In this document: one piece after another, positions 16,097 through 24,578 of the stretch
Layout: each line of letters starts with the position of its first letter
How positions within the stretch are numbered: the stretch's first letter is position 1
NCBI GenBank assembly: GCA_023436225.1
Contig: JAEZKA010000105.1
Span: 62,001-126,000, forward strand
Length of the DNA: 64,000 nucleotides
Source: Bacillota bacterium
GTDB taxonomy: Bacteria > Bacillota > Clostridia > Lachnospirales > Lachnospiraceae
Reading direction: 5' to 3'
The notes under the pieces: generated by a model
Told to the model about the DNA's origin: nothing
What the model saw: only the letters and a program-made list of their open reading frames with translations
Databases searched by the model: none
Made by a program: the position numbers and the translations under genes

Positions 16097-17029
16097 TTAC
16101 TGTCCCATCTGCTTAGCTACTTCCTCTGCGAAGTTTTCACTCTTTTTCTCAAGACCTTCGCCTGTTTCAAAACGAACGAATCTCTTAATTGTCATAGGAG
16201 CGCCAACCTGTTTGGATACGTTAGCAAGATACTGTCCAACAGATAAATCACTGTCCTTAACATAAACCTGATCAACAAGACAGAATTCCTTTAATTCCTT
16301 GTTAAGACGACCTTCTAACATCTTCTCGATGATATTCTCAGGCTTCTTGGAATTAGCGGGATCGTTCATGATCTGAGCTTTAAGAATATTTTTCTCATGA
16401 GCAATAAAATCAGCAGAGATCTCTGACTGATCAACATACTTCGGAGATAATGCAGCGATCTGCATTGCTACATTCTTTGCTGCTTCCTGAACCTCTTCAT
16501 TGTTTACAGTACAATTAACATCTACAAGAATACCGATTCTTCCGCCGCCATGGATGTAAGACACAACAAAACCATTCTCAGCATTTACTCTCTCGAATCT
16601 TCTAATATTCATATTCTCACCGATAATAGCGATCATGGAAGATAACTCTTCCTTAACAGTCTTAGAGGTATCAAGTGCCCACTTCTCAGTCAGGAAAGTA
16701 TCAAGATCAGTAGTAGTTGTCTCAGCCGCTTGCTTAGCTACTGCTGCAACAAAATCTCTAAACTTCTCATTCTTTGCTACAAAGTCTGTCTCGCTGTTTA
16801 CCTCAACGATAGATGCAACCTTGCCATCAGCAAGAACACAAGTATCAACGATACCTTCTGCTGCAATTCTACCAGCCTTTTTCTCAGCTGCAGCAAGTCC
16901 CTTTTCTCTCAAAAACTCAACTGCTTTATCCATATCACCGTCAGTAGCTGCAAGAGCCTTCTTGCAATCCATCATTCCGGCACCGGTCATTTCTCTTAAA
17001 TCTTTTACCATACTAGCGGTAACTTCCAT
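16097..17029 (-). CDS. tsf: Translation elongation factor Ts
   Basis: A 310-residue guanine nucleotide exchange factor for EF-Tu. The N-terminal UBA-like domain reads MVKDLREMTGAGMMDCKKAL. The EF-Tu contact motif TDFVAKNEKF occurs near residue 81, and a second core repeat lies near IAALSPKYVD. I place the start at ATG 17029, seven bases after GGAGG. The longer frame adds five residues and lacks a ribosome site. It follows rpsB as in most bacteria, but pyrH and frr do not follow here. Confidence 0.97.
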   Translation of the reverse strand: MEVTASMVKDLREMTGAGMMDCKKALAATDGDMDKAVEFLREKGLAAAEKKAGRIAAEGIVDTCVLADGKVASIVEVNSETDFVAKNEKFRDFVAAVAKQAAETTTTDLDTFLTEKWALDTSKTVKEELSSMIAIIGENMNIRRFERVNAENGFVVSYIHGGGRIGILVDVNCTVNNEEVQEAAKNVAMQIAALSPKYVDQSEISADFIAHEKNILKAQIMNDPANSKKPENIIEKMLEGRLNKELKEFCLVDQVYVKDSDLSVGQYLANVSKQVGAPMTIKRFVRFETGEGLEKKSENFAEEVAKQMGQ

Positions 17030-17124
17030 CGTATATTCCTCCATTTTATTAAAGAATTAATTCTTATTATATGAGAATTACGCAGATTGAGAGCAGAAGG
17101 ACCATATCCTATTGCTCACATTTA

Positions 17125-17277
17125 TCTATAAAGTTCATATCATATAGGCAAGCAAGCTTAATCCATTTGCTTCTATAAAGCTCCGGTCTCATATACACGG
17201 TGGCTTGATATATTTAATTCTATAAAGCTCATCTCATATATACAAGGAAGCTTGATATATTATCTGAGCTTTATAGA
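17125..17277. repeat. 47-bp tandem repeats and hairpin between rpsB and tsf
   Basis: Three imperfect copies of a 47-bp unit begin with TCTATAAAG at 17125, 17172 and 17219 and continue through a CATATA-rich part to AAGCTTGATATATT-like ends. The last copy's TCTATAAAGCTC (17219-17230) is perfectly complementary to GAGCTTTATAGA (17266-17277), so the minus-strand RNA can form a 12-bp hairpin. The whole 286-bp spacer is non-coding and may tune the expression of tsf relative to rpsB. Confidence 0.75.
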
Positions 17278-17315
17278 TGTATTAAGCTTTATCTACTAAT
17301 CTGCTATCCTGGATA

Positions 17316-18062
17316 TTATTCGGTAACAACGTCTTCCATATCAACTTCTACATCATCACTGGATGAGTCAGTTAACTGAACACCTTGGTTTGCTTCGATA
17401 ACAGCATCTGCCATCTTAGATACGATAAGCTTAACCGCTCTGATCGCATCATCATTACCAGGAATTACATAATCTAATTCTTCAGGATCGCAGTTTGTAT
17501 CTGCAATACCGATCAACGGAATACCAAGGGTATGAGCTTCCTGGATACAGATTCTTTCCTTCTTAGGATCTACTACAAAGATAGCATCCGGGATCTTCTT
17601 CATATTTTTAATACCACCAAGATTTTTCTCAAGCTTTTCCCATTCTTTCTTGAGCTCGATAACTTCTTTTTTAGGAAGAACACTGAAGGTACCATCCTCA
17701 GACATTCTCTCGATTTCTCTTAATCTTTCAATTCTGCTTCTGATGGTCTTGAAGTTAGTTAACATACCGCCTAACCATCTTTCATTTACAAAGTACATGC
17801 TACAACGCTCAGCTTCAGACTTAACCGCATCCTGTGCCTGCTTCTTTGTACCAACAAAAAGAATAGAACCGCCTTCTGCAACAACATTCTTAATTGCTGT
17901 GTAAGCCTCATCAACCTTGCCTACAGACTTCTGTAAGTCGATGATATAGATACCATTTCTTTCTGTGTAGATGTACTCTGCCATTTTAGGGTTCCATCTT
18001 CTTGTTTGGTGTCCGAAATGTACACCTGCTTCCAATAACTGTTTCATTGAAATAACGCTCAT
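17316..18062 (-). CDS. rpsB: 30S ribosomal protein S2
   Basis: A 248-residue S2. It starts MSVISMKQLLEAGVHFGHQTRRWNPKMA, a universal S2 N-terminus (ISMKQLLEAGVHFGHQ). It also has FVGTKKQAQ, NERWLGGMLTNFKT and the C-terminal PDAIFVVDPKKE and PLIGIADTNCDP motifs. ATG 18062 lies seven bases after GGAGG, and the longer frame upstream is not real. It heads the rpsB-tsf unit directly after the flagellar block, as in Bacillus. Confidence 0.98.
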   Translation of the reverse strand: MSVISMKQLLEAGVHFGHQTRRWNPKMAEYIYTERNGIYIIDLQKSVGKVDEAYTAIKNVVAEGGSILFVGTKKQAQDAVKSEAERCSMYFVNERWLGGMLTNFKTIRSRIERLREIERMSEDGTFSVLPKKEVIELKKEWEKLEKNLGGIKNMKKIPDAIFVVDPKKERICIQEAHTLGIPLIGIADTNCDPEELDYVIPGNDDAIRAVKLIVSKMADAVIEANQGVQLTDSSSDDVEVDMEDVVTE

Positions 18063-18172
18063 AATATACCTCCATTTGGTTGTTTTCTTCCGCATATATC
18101 ATATTCTTAACAGACCCTAAGATTTTAAGGCACCTTGTTATGGAATCCATACGCGTGTAATTTGACTACGAA

Positions 18173-18201
18173 ATTATAACATAACATTATCTGGATGACA
18201 A
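18173..18201 (-). promoter_or_regulatory. SigA promoter of rpsB-tsf
   Basis: On the minus strand TTGTCA (18196-18201) and TATAAT (18173-18178) are separated by exactly 17 bp. The transcript would have a leader of about 100 nt before the rpsB ATG, long enough for an autoregulatory S2 binding site, though no specific structure was confirmed. It gives the ribosomal genes a promoter independent of the flagellar operon. Confidence 0.8.
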
Positions 18202-18269
18202 GTACTTTTTTATTCAACCTTCTTTTCTTGTTTATCCTACCCACTTTTCTGGTTTAGAATATGAAAAAT

Positions 18270-18306
18270 CGAGCCATTATAACCAAATTTGGTTCCTGAT
18301 GGCTCG
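18270..18306 (-). terminator. Terminator at the end of the flagellar/chemotaxis block
   Basis: CGAGCCAT (18270-18277) and ATGGCTCG (18299-18306) pair around an inner AACCAAATTTGGTT palindrome. The minus strand then runs into ATTTTTC. It follows the MltG-like gene stop by 8 bp and separates the flagellar block from the rpsB promoter. Confidence 0.8.
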
Positions 18307-18313
18307 TAATCAT

Positions 18314-18871
18314 TTATTCCGAAGTAATCTTTGCTACTATTTCATCATAGCTTACGCCCTTTGGTAAGGTATAGGTTCCCACTCGAATAACGCTTGCCTT
18401 TCCTTCTTTTACAATAAACTGATTAAATTCTTTAGAATCTTTTATTAGCCCCTTTTCTACGAGCATGTCAGCAACTTTTCCGGAAGACATTCCCGACTTT
18501 ATTGTGAAGGTTACCAATTCACCGATATTCTCGCCATCTCTTTTTTCATTCTCCGGTATCTCAACTGCTGGTGTAGGCGTTGGCTGTGGTGTTGGTGTCG
18601 GAGTTAACGTAGGCTCCGGCAAAGAGGTCGGCTCCGGTGCTATTGTAGGCGCAGCTGATGGATTGATTGTTGGTTTGATATTTTCCAGTATCTCACTTAA
18701 GGCTTTATCCTCTTCCTCTGTTTCCTCTACCATTCCAAGAGCCTTCGCTCGCTCTTTTATTTCCGTATCAGTCAGCTTTTCCTTAGGATTCACTATCGCT
18801 AATATCAAAGTTGTGAGAACAATCCCGACTCCCAATCCTCTCATATAATATTTTAGTTTCATAGGTTTCAC
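18314..18871 (-). CDS. Membrane-anchored protein with MltG/YceG-like domain
   Basis: A 185-residue protein. One transmembrane helix lies near residues 10-26, followed by a Pro-Thr-Glu rich linker (about 68-108, with PTPTPQPTPTP). The C-terminal domain contains SGMSSGKVADMLVEKGLIKD and VIRVGTYTLPKGVSYDEI, which resembles the LysM-like N-terminal module of MltG (YceG). The catalytic transglycosylase part is absent. It is the last gene of the flagellar block. A peptidoglycan-related role is only inferred. Confidence 0.7.
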   Translation of the reverse strand: MKPMKLKYYMRGLGVGIVLTTLILAIVNPKEKLTDTEIKERAKALGMVEETEEEDKALSEILENIKPTINPSAAPTIAPEPTSLPEPTLTPTPTPQPTPTPAVEIPENEKRDGENIGELVTFTIKSGMSSGKVADMLVEKGLIKDSKEFNQFIVKEGKASVIRVGTYTLPKGVSYDEIVAKITSE

Positions 18872-18886
18872 ACCAAGCCTTTCGCA

Positions 18887-19594
18887 TTACTTCTTTTCCT
18901 TATACAAATCGATAACCAGCTTTACTTCTCCTTGCCCAAGACCTAATAGCTTAGATATCTCTACTACTGTTCTTCCCTTGGCATATAGGGCCAGTATCTG
19001 CGAATTATTATTCGAGTTCGGACCACTAACTGTGGAAAGTTCTGAAGATGCATCCATTGTACGAGTAGTCGGTTTGTCCGGCTTTTCAATTTGTAATGAG
19101 TGGGCTTGACCATGTGTTTTCGCTGCTGACTGTGTCTTCACGTTCTTTACAGGCTGCAGCTTCTCCCCTTCTGCTTTCATGTTCAGTATATCCTGGACAT
19201 TTTTTTTCAAAGAGTCTATTTCCCGAACTGTTAATTTCAATTCCTTTTCCTTATCATTCAACATATTATAAAGGAAAACGACTTCTTCATGGTTACGCTT
19301 AATCTTTTCCATGATCTGATCTGAGAATTCATTAACAGCCATTATTTTTTCATTTGAAATCTTACTTAAAGTATCATCCGTCATTAGGATGGCCTCCTCA
19401 CGGACCTCTGCCAGAAGTTCCTTCATCTTGTCCATCAATTGCCTTTGGTCATCTTCACTCAGTTTATCCTCTAAAGAGGACAGGGACTTACCGGTCATCT
19501 GCTTCTGTAGATTCTGAGATCGATCAACAATAACACAGCTGACGATGATGACAATAATTCCTATAATTATTAGTGTTATTTCTATCGGGTTCAT
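18887..19594 (-). CDS. DUF6115-like protein in the swrB position
   Basis: A 235-residue protein. An N-terminal membrane helix (about residues 5-25) is followed by a long charged coiled-coil (30-135) and a low-complexity linker. A C-terminal helix-turn-helix-like end contains ILALYAKGRTVVEISKLLGLGQGEVKLVIDLY. Bacillus SwrB, an activator of flagellar type III secretion assembly, has an N-terminal membrane helix and coiled coil and is encoded at the same place between sigD and rpsB. I infer a positional and perhaps functional counterpart, but sequence homology was not demonstrated. Confidence 0.7.
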   Translation of the reverse strand: MNPIEITLIIIGIIVIIVSCVIVDRSQNLQKQMTGKSLSSLEDKLSEDDQRQLMDKMKELLAEVREEAILMTDDTLSKISNEKIMAVNEFSDQIMEKIKRNHEEVVFLYNMLNDKEKELKLTVREIDSLKKNVQDILNMKAEGEKLQPVKNVKTQSAAKTHGQAHSLQIEKPDKPTTRTMDASSELSTVSGPNSNNNSQILALYAKGRTVVEISKLLGLGQGEVKLVIDLYKEKK

Positions 19595-19617
19595 TCGCTA
19601 ATTACTCCTAATGTGTT

Positions 19618-19929
19618 TTATATCAGGATATCAATACCACCGCTTTTAGGTGTTTTCGTATCATTCTTAGAGTCACTTTTGCTATTTTCCTTCTTACGTT
19701 GCTTTCCTTCAGAGTCCTTATACCGATTATTTCCCTTTTCCTTAGCATCATAGCGATATTCGGTATTATCAGCTTTTGTAGTCTCTATCGGTTTGCTATG
19801 TTCTTCCCGTACCATATTCTGAAAGTTACGACTAATCTGTTCCTGAGCGTGCTGTGCTCTCTGGGTATCCATATGTCTGATCTGTGTTGCTTCCTGTGCT
19901 CTGACCACTTCAATAGGTCCTACCGGCAT
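19618..19929 (-). CDS. Small hydrophilic protein of the flagellar operon, unknown function
   Basis: A 103-residue very polar protein beginning MPVGPIEVVRAQEATQIRH and ending GGIDILI. The middle (about 45-90) is Lys/Asp/Asn-rich and probably disordered. It has no transmembrane segment or known motif. A GGGGAGGG ribosome site precedes the ATG, and the gene lies between fapA and the DUF6115 gene in the same orientation. The conserved-looking ends around a variable centre suggest a short linear-motif protein, but I do not know its role. Confidence 0.7.
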   Translation of the reverse strand: MPVGPIEVVRAQEATQIRHMDTQRAQHAQEQISRNFQNMVREEHSKPIETTKADNTEYRYDAKEKGNNRYKDSEGKQRKKENSKSDSKNDTKTPKSGGIDILI

Positions 19930-20016
19930 AGTAATTCCCTCCCCTGATTTTTAACGCGATAAGCTGCTGTACCTATAATCTTATAGTGTACCGCTATCTA
20001 TTCCATGTTCGGACAA

Positions 20017-21621
20017 TTACATCAGAGGAAGCACTTTTATATCAGCTCTGTCCCTAATAAATTTACTATGATGTGTTTCAGACCGAACATAATGGATCAC
20101 ATTGGATATGACCATCTTAGTTCCTGGATAGACAATTTCCGAGACCTTAATTGATCCCGAAGAATTGTTCTCTACATCAATTTTTAATTCTTCATAGCGT
20201 CTTCTAGACTCTTTAATCTGCGCCTCGAGCAGGATATTATTCTGTGTTACTTGCTTTAGGTATTCTATCTTTTCTTCTGTCATCTGTGTTCCGGCAGCGA
20301 TTTTTTTCCGGAACATAATGAGAGCCTGAGCTAAGCGCTCTTTATCAGCCAACATTGTAGCAATCTTTTTCTCCAGCTCACGAAACTCTTCCAGTAATCT
20401 AGGGTCAATACCAACCTCTAAGAGAGTCGCTGTACCCATCTGTGATCCTGCTGTCTTCACCGCTATCATAGTACCGGAGCGAATCTCTCCACCGGTTACG
20501 AAACCACGCTTTCCTCCGACGATGATATCTCCTTTCGCAGACACCTTGCTATGAAGGATTGACTCTGTAGATACATATCCTCCTGCTATTACTTCGGCAT
20601 TTTCTATGAATTTCGTAATGATATTTCCTTGTGCTTTTAATATTCCTTTATTCATACCTTGCATACCGCGCTTTAAGACAATTTGTCCCCCAGCTTCGAT
20701 ATAGGCTCCTTCAACAACACCATTGACCTCAATATCTCCTTTGGCACGTACGGAAAAGCCAGTGATAACATTACCCCGTACAACAACATTTCCCTCATAT
20801 TCGATATCACCGGTGGAAGCATCAACATCCGCAGGAACCTCATAAGTATCAGATACAAATACACGATTATCTACCAGACTGACATGCCCATCTACCGAAG
20901 AATACATACGAAGTCCGTCCTCTGATACATACACCTTATTACCGTGTCTAAGGACTCGATTATTCACCTTATTGGGCCGAATTATGATTCCGCATACATC
21001 AATTCCTGGTTTTCCCTGATCCATAGGAGTTAGGGTAGCTAACAGCTGATCCTTATTACAATGGCTTATCATATCAAGCTGATGGAAATCTACAGAACCA
21101 TCCTCATTTCTCTTAGGCTTTAACGTCAGGTCAACATTAAAGTGATAGGTTATCTCAGCATCACGACCTTGAGTCGGTAGTGTTGCCTTTGCAAATATGT
21201 AATCAGTGCAATATTTTCTATCCTTTAAGAATTCCATTATGCAATTCTCGTCTAGTCCATATTTTACACCGGCCTTTACCAATGAAGCGATAATCTCATC
21301 CTTCATAAGAAGATGACCGTTATTGGACGGCGGATATAATCTGGCTTTTGCAAGCATTCGATCCTCGGCAACTTCTACCTTAATTATCTCATCAATGGTA
21401 TTTACCGGATAACTGGATATCTTAACCTCTGCCGACCCCTGTAGTGCTGTCAAAGCTCTTCCAATTGCCACCTTATCATAATCAAAAATCTTTCGATCAC
21501 TAAGATAATTACTAATTTCCTCATAGAATACCGGCTCTCCACCTTGTTCTGCATCGAATATTTTTAGATATGTACCGTCTTGTTTAATTACAATTTGAAA
21601 GTAACCATTTCTACTACTCAT
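20017..21621 (-). CDS. FapA family protein (DUF342)
   Basis: A 534-residue protein. An N-terminal region of mixed alpha/beta character (1-170) leads into a central right-handed beta-solenoid rich in valine-glycine repeats (about 200-390, such as GNVITGFSVRAKGDIEVNG and VSAKGDIIVGGKRGFVTGG). A coiled coil (about 400-470) and a short beta end follow. This is the DUF342/FapA organisation. FapA proteins in Firmicutes and Vibrio often sit in motility or signalling operons, with a proposed polymer-like scaffold role. Here it directly follows fliA. Confidence 0.87.
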   Translation of the reverse strand: MSSRNGYFQIVIKQDGTYLKIFDAEQGGEPVFYEEISNYLSDRKIFDYDKVAIGRALTALQGSAEVKISSYPVNTIDEIIKVEVAEDRMLAKARLYPPSNNGHLLMKDEIIASLVKAGVKYGLDENCIMEFLKDRKYCTDYIFAKATLPTQGRDAEITYHFNVDLTLKPKRNEDGSVDFHQLDMISHCNKDQLLATLTPMDQGKPGIDVCGIIIRPNKVNNRVLRHGNKVYVSEDGLRMYSSVDGHVSLVDNRVFVSDTYEVPADVDASTGDIEYEGNVVVRGNVITGFSVRAKGDIEVNGVVEGAYIEAGGQIVLKRGMQGMNKGILKAQGNIITKFIENAEVIAGGYVSTESILHSKVSAKGDIIVGGKRGFVTGGEIRSGTMIAVKTAGSQMGTATLLEVGIDPRLLEEFRELEKKIATMLADKERLAQALIMFRKKIAAGTQMTEEKIEYLKQVTQNNILLEAQIKESRRRYEELKIDVENNSSGSIKVSEIVYPGTKMVISNVIHYVRSETHHSKFIRDRADIKVLPLM

Positions 21622-21679
21622 CCTTCTCCTCCTAATTTTATACCTTCCCCCTGAGGTTCAATCGATAATAAAGTATGTA

Positions 21680-22447
21680 TTAAAAATTAGTAAATACTTC
21701 AATATTACTTCCAAGTCGTAGCTTCATCTTCTGTAATGCTTTTGTATGTAATTGGGAAATGCGAGATTCTGATACTTCGAGAATCCTACTAATTTCCTTT
21801 AAAGTTAATTCTTCATAATAATAGAGCACAATAACCTTCTGTTCCTTTTCCGTTAAAGTCTCTAAGGTTTTCACTAGCATTTCTTTTAATTCCTGCTTTT
21901 CAACTATTCTATCGGGTTGATCAAAATCTGCAGTTAGACTCTGCTCTACCTTTGCTTCGGCTCCCTGTTCCATAAACTCATCTAAGGATATAATATTAGT
22001 TATCTTTGTCTGATTTTGCCAATTCTCGAGTTCATCTACCGATATTTCTAATTCTGTAGCGATCTCATCATCGCTGGCTGAGCGCCCATATTTTTGTTCA
22101 AGGCTTTGATAAGCCATATCGATCTTCCTCTGTTTTTGCCTTATGCTCCTGGGAATCCAGTCCATTTTACGTATTTGATCAAGAATGGCCCCTCTTATTC
22201 GAAGCGATGCATATGTCTCAAACTTGACTCCCTTTGTGAAATCAAATTTATCAACCGCATCAATGAGACCAAAGGTACCATAGCCGACTAAATCATCATA
22301 TTCCACATTATATCCAAGATACATGCTGAGCCGGCCTGCTACCAGTTTTACTAAAGCAGCATATTCAATTATGATTTTTTCCTGCAGCTCGGGAGTCTTT
22401 TTTTTAGCATAATCCTCCCAAAGCTTTTGTTTACCTTCAGCGTTCAT
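21680..22447 (-). CDS. fliA: Flagellar sigma factor FliA/SigD (sigma-28)
   Basis: A 255-residue sigma-70 family factor of the FliA/WhiG group. Region 2 contains DDLVGYGTFGLIDAVDKFD and FETYASLRIRGAILDQIRKMDW. Region 3 starts with SIRQKQRKI. Region 4 has LTEKEQKVIVLYYYEELTLKEI and SRISQLHTKALQKMK. It directs late flagellar, chemoreceptor and autolysin genes. The anti-sigma factor FlgM is not in the window. It is encoded after cheD, as in Bacillus. Confidence 0.97.
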   Translation of the reverse strand: MNAEGKQKLWEDYAKKKTPELQEKIIIEYAALVKLVAGRLSMYLGYNVEYDDLVGYGTFGLIDAVDKFDFTKGVKFETYASLRIRGAILDQIRKMDWIPRSIRQKQRKIDMAYQSLEQKYGRSASDDEIATELEISVDELENWQNQTKITNIISLDEFMEQGAEAKVEQSLTADFDQPDRIVEKQELKEMLVKTLETLTEKEQKVIVLYYYEELTLKEISRILEVSESRISQLHTKALQKMKLRLGSNIEVFTNF

Positions 22448-22485
22448 AGTACCTCCGATAACAATTCTTAAGTTTCATGCAGAAG

Positions 22486-22764
22486 CTATTTCTTCATACT
22501 GTCAGGTGATGTGTCACCCTGCTTTGCTTCCTCGCCAGTACTTTCAACCTCTTCTTCAAGGATATCCTCACCCTTCTTCGGGGCGTTGATAACGGTCCTA
22601 ACTATGATTGCTTTAATGATTAAACCCACAAAATAGAATATTACCAATACAAGGAGCAATCTTTTTAAGCCATCTTCCACTACTATCTTATTCACAATAT
22701 TAAGAACACTGGTGATAGCACCAGCTAACAGCATAACAAGAGCCGGAATATACCTCTCCCTCAT
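22486..22764 (-). CDS. Small two-helix membrane protein between cheD and fliA
   Basis: About 92 residues. Two hydrophobic helices, VMLLAGAITSVLNIV and LLLVLVIFYFVGLIIKAII, are followed by an acidic cytoplasmic tail rich in Glu. I start at ATG 22764, five bases after GGTGAT, rather than the GTG at 22776. There is no family name I am sure of. The position inside the chemotaxis part of the flagellar operon suggests a motility accessory role, by context only. Confidence 0.65.
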   Translation of the reverse strand: MRERYIPALVMLLAGAITSVLNIVNKIVVEDGLKRLLLVLVIFYFVGLIIKAIIVRTVINAPKKGEDILEEEVESTGEEAKQGDTSPDSMKK

Positions 22765-22783
22765 CCGATCACCCACAATTCTA

Positions 22784-23269
22784 TTATAAAATTTTACGTT
22801 CTTTTCCTACCGATTTAATTAGAAGCGAACCGTTTTCCGGATAAAACTCAATTGTTCGCCCATAATTGGCTCCTGTATCCTCTGCTCGGATGCTAATCCC
22901 CAGCTGGGCTAGTTTAAGCTTCGTTGCTTCTACATTACGTTCACCAATTCTCATCATGTCACTGTTATTACTAAAAGCAAACATCTGAGCTCCACCAGCT
23001 ATTTTAGCAATCAATACCTTTCGGTCAGCTCCGATATCCGTCATCCGCTTTATCAATAAGTCAATGCCTGTATCTGCAAATTTTGCTTTATTCTGGTTAT
23101 TAAGTATCTTAGTACTATCAGGCAGCATAATATGTACCATACCGGCAATCCGCTTTATCGGATCATAAAGCACAATTCCAACACAGGACCCTAATCCTAA
23201 TGTAGTTATTGCATCGGGTGAGACACATACATTTAAATCCGCCATCCCTACTTTTATCATTTCGTTCAT
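22784..23269 (-). CDS. cheD: Chemoreceptor glutamine deamidase CheD
   Basis: A 161-residue enzyme that deamidates glutamines in chemoreceptors and interacts with CheC. The catalytic triad is visible as T23, C29 (in LGLGSCVGIVLYD) and H46 (in GMVHIMLPDS). Other family stretches are KIAGGAQMF, GERNVEATK and EDTGANYGRTIEF. It is 9 bp downstream of cheC, forming the CheC-CheD adaptation pair of Gram-positive chemotaxis. Confidence 0.96.
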   Translation of the reverse strand: MNEMIKVGMADLNVCVSPDAITTLGLGSCVGIVLYDPIKRIAGMVHIMLPDSTKILNNQNKAKFADTGIDLLIKRMTDIGADRKVLIAKIAGGAQMFAFSNNSDMMRIGERNVEATKLKLAQLGISIRAEDTGANYGRTIEFYPENGSLLIKSVGKERKIL

Positions 23270-23278
23270 GTACTCACC

Positions 23279-23902
23279 TTATAATCCTAATGAAGCTAGA
23301 ATTTCTCCATATGAATTTATGGTCGGTATTAATATGAAATATCCATTTACCGCCTTATCATCGTCAATAAATTCTGTTTCAATTAGTAATGCCTTATCTC
23401 CGATTTTTCCGAACTCAATAGCAGGTACACTTAAAATAGCACCTGCCATGTCAATTGCCATATATGGAACACTGGCAGTTATTAGAATATTTGTTAAGGT
23501 TGATAGTGAAGAAAGATATGCACCTGCTATAATATTGCCTATTTCATTTAAAGCAGATAGCTCCATCTCATTAAAATCCATAGCTTCATTGCCCGGATCT
23601 CCCATCAGGGAATTAACCAGATGTCTGGAAGCAGCCATATCCATCATAAACATCATCATGCCTTCAATTTGACCTTCCAGCGTAAATAAGATACCTACTA
23701 CCAGATTCTCGGCGCCACCGACTATGTCGGAGAGCTCCTTAAATTCCAACAAGTCTACCTTGGGTACCTTCATATCTATTTTCGAGTTAATCATCTGGGA
23801 TAGTGCAGTTGTAGCATTGCCTGCACCAATGTTCCCTATTTCGCGCAGTACATCGTACTGCATATTATCTAGCTGATTTAAATCCAAATGGGACACCGCC
23901 AC
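23279..23902 (-). CDS. cheC: CheY-P phosphatase CheC
   Basis: A 207-residue phosphatase that removes phosphate from CheY-P and is activated by CheD. Both pseudo-repeats keep the phosphatase pattern with Glu and Asn: LREIGNIGAGNATTALS near residue 20 and LNEIGNIIAGAYLSSLS near residue 120. Two intact sites match canonical CheC rather than CheX. A 210-bp spacer rich in inverted repeats separates it from cheW upstream. Confidence 0.96.
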   Translation of the reverse strand: MAVSHLDLNQLDNMQYDVLREIGNIGAGNATTALSQMINSKIDMKVPKVDLLEFKELSDIVGGAENLVVGILFTLEGQIEGMMMFMMDMAASRHLVNSLMGDPGNEAMDFNEMELSALNEIGNIIAGAYLSSLSTLTNILITASVPYMAIDMAGAILSVPAIEFGKIGDKALLIETEFIDDDKAVNGYFILIPTINSYGEILASLGL

Positions 23903-23933
23903 TGCACCTCGCTCACATATTTTTGGGCAACCA

Positions 23934-24124
23934 GTAGGAATTTCGCTGTGAAATTCCTACCGTAGTTCTTCCTAAGCGAATAAAAATCGCTTTAGGAATT
24001 ATGCTTTTCAATTCACATTCATTGTCCTGCATCTTCAATTCAAAACCTGGAAGAACAAGGAGTTTGCGCGGGTGGGCAAACTTCGTAGTTCTTCCCATGG
24101 GAATTATGCCTTTCAATTCACATT
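23934..24124. repeat. Cluster of hairpins and a local duplication between cheW and cheC
   Basis: GTAGGAATTTC (23934-23944) and GAAATTCCTAC (23950-23960) form a perfect 11-bp stem. TTCCTAAGCGA with TCGCTTTAGGAA makes a second (23969-23998), and AGTTTGC with GCAAACT a third (24061-24082). CGTAGTTCTTCC occurs at 23961-23972 and 24084-24095. A 25-bp block ending in TTCAATTCACATT occurs at 23995-24019 and 24100-24124 with one difference, the second copy overlapping the cheW stop. The spacer evolved by duplicating the end of cheW. Confidence 0.75.
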
Positions 24125-24565
24125 ATTCTCTTTCTCAATTACGATAGCGGGAACATTAAGAAGGTTAACCAACTCATTACCATACTTTCCTATTCCAATA
24201 CTATAGTTTGCTTTTTCATCCTTATCATCGTAATTCATCTTTTCTATTGAATTGTGTTCCAACGTAATAACCTCTTTTACTTCATCAACCACTAAACCTA
24301 CCGGTGCAGCACCGTTCTCTGGACGCACAATAATAATTCTTGATTTCGAAGTATAAAGTGCCTCTTCAACCCCTAGTCTATTACTAAGACTCATAACAGG
24401 AACAATCTCACCTCTTAGGTTTATTACACCCCTAAAAAATTTCTGTGATTTAGGAATTCTAGTTATATTCTGCATAACAATAATATTATCTATGTAATTA
24501 ATATCGATACCATATTGACTCTTATTAAGATATGCAATTATAAATTGTTTTGTATCAGCTGCCAT
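24113..24565 (-). CDS. cheW: Chemotaxis coupling protein CheW
   Basis: A 150-residue SH3-like adaptor that links receptors to CheA. The fold is recognisable from FIIAYLNKSQYGIDINYI, ITRIPKSQKFFRGVINLRGEIVPV (a pattern with the conserved RGxV/I NLRG motif) and VGLVVDEVKEVI. It is 13 bp downstream of cheA. The C-terminus ends beside a repeat block, part of which is duplicated downstream. Confidence 0.96.
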   Translation of the reverse strand: MAADTKQFIIAYLNKSQYGIDINYIDNIIVMQNITRIPKSQKFFRGVINLRGEIVPVMSLSNRLGVEEALYTSKSRIIIVRPENGAAPVGLVVDEVKEVITLEHNSIEKMNYDDKDEKANYSIGIGKYGNELVNLLNVPAIVIEKENNVN

Positions 24566-24578
24566 ATCTACGGACCCC

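Noticed and set aside
17125..17277. Regularly spaced repeats that could suggest a CRISPR array
   Set aside because: The whole 47-bp unit repeats, so there are no unique spacers, and no cas gene is nearby.
23913..24116. A 67-codon minus-strand frame between cheW and cheC
   Set aside because: It is made of the local duplications and hairpin arms and lacks a credible ribosome site, so it is probably a chance frame.
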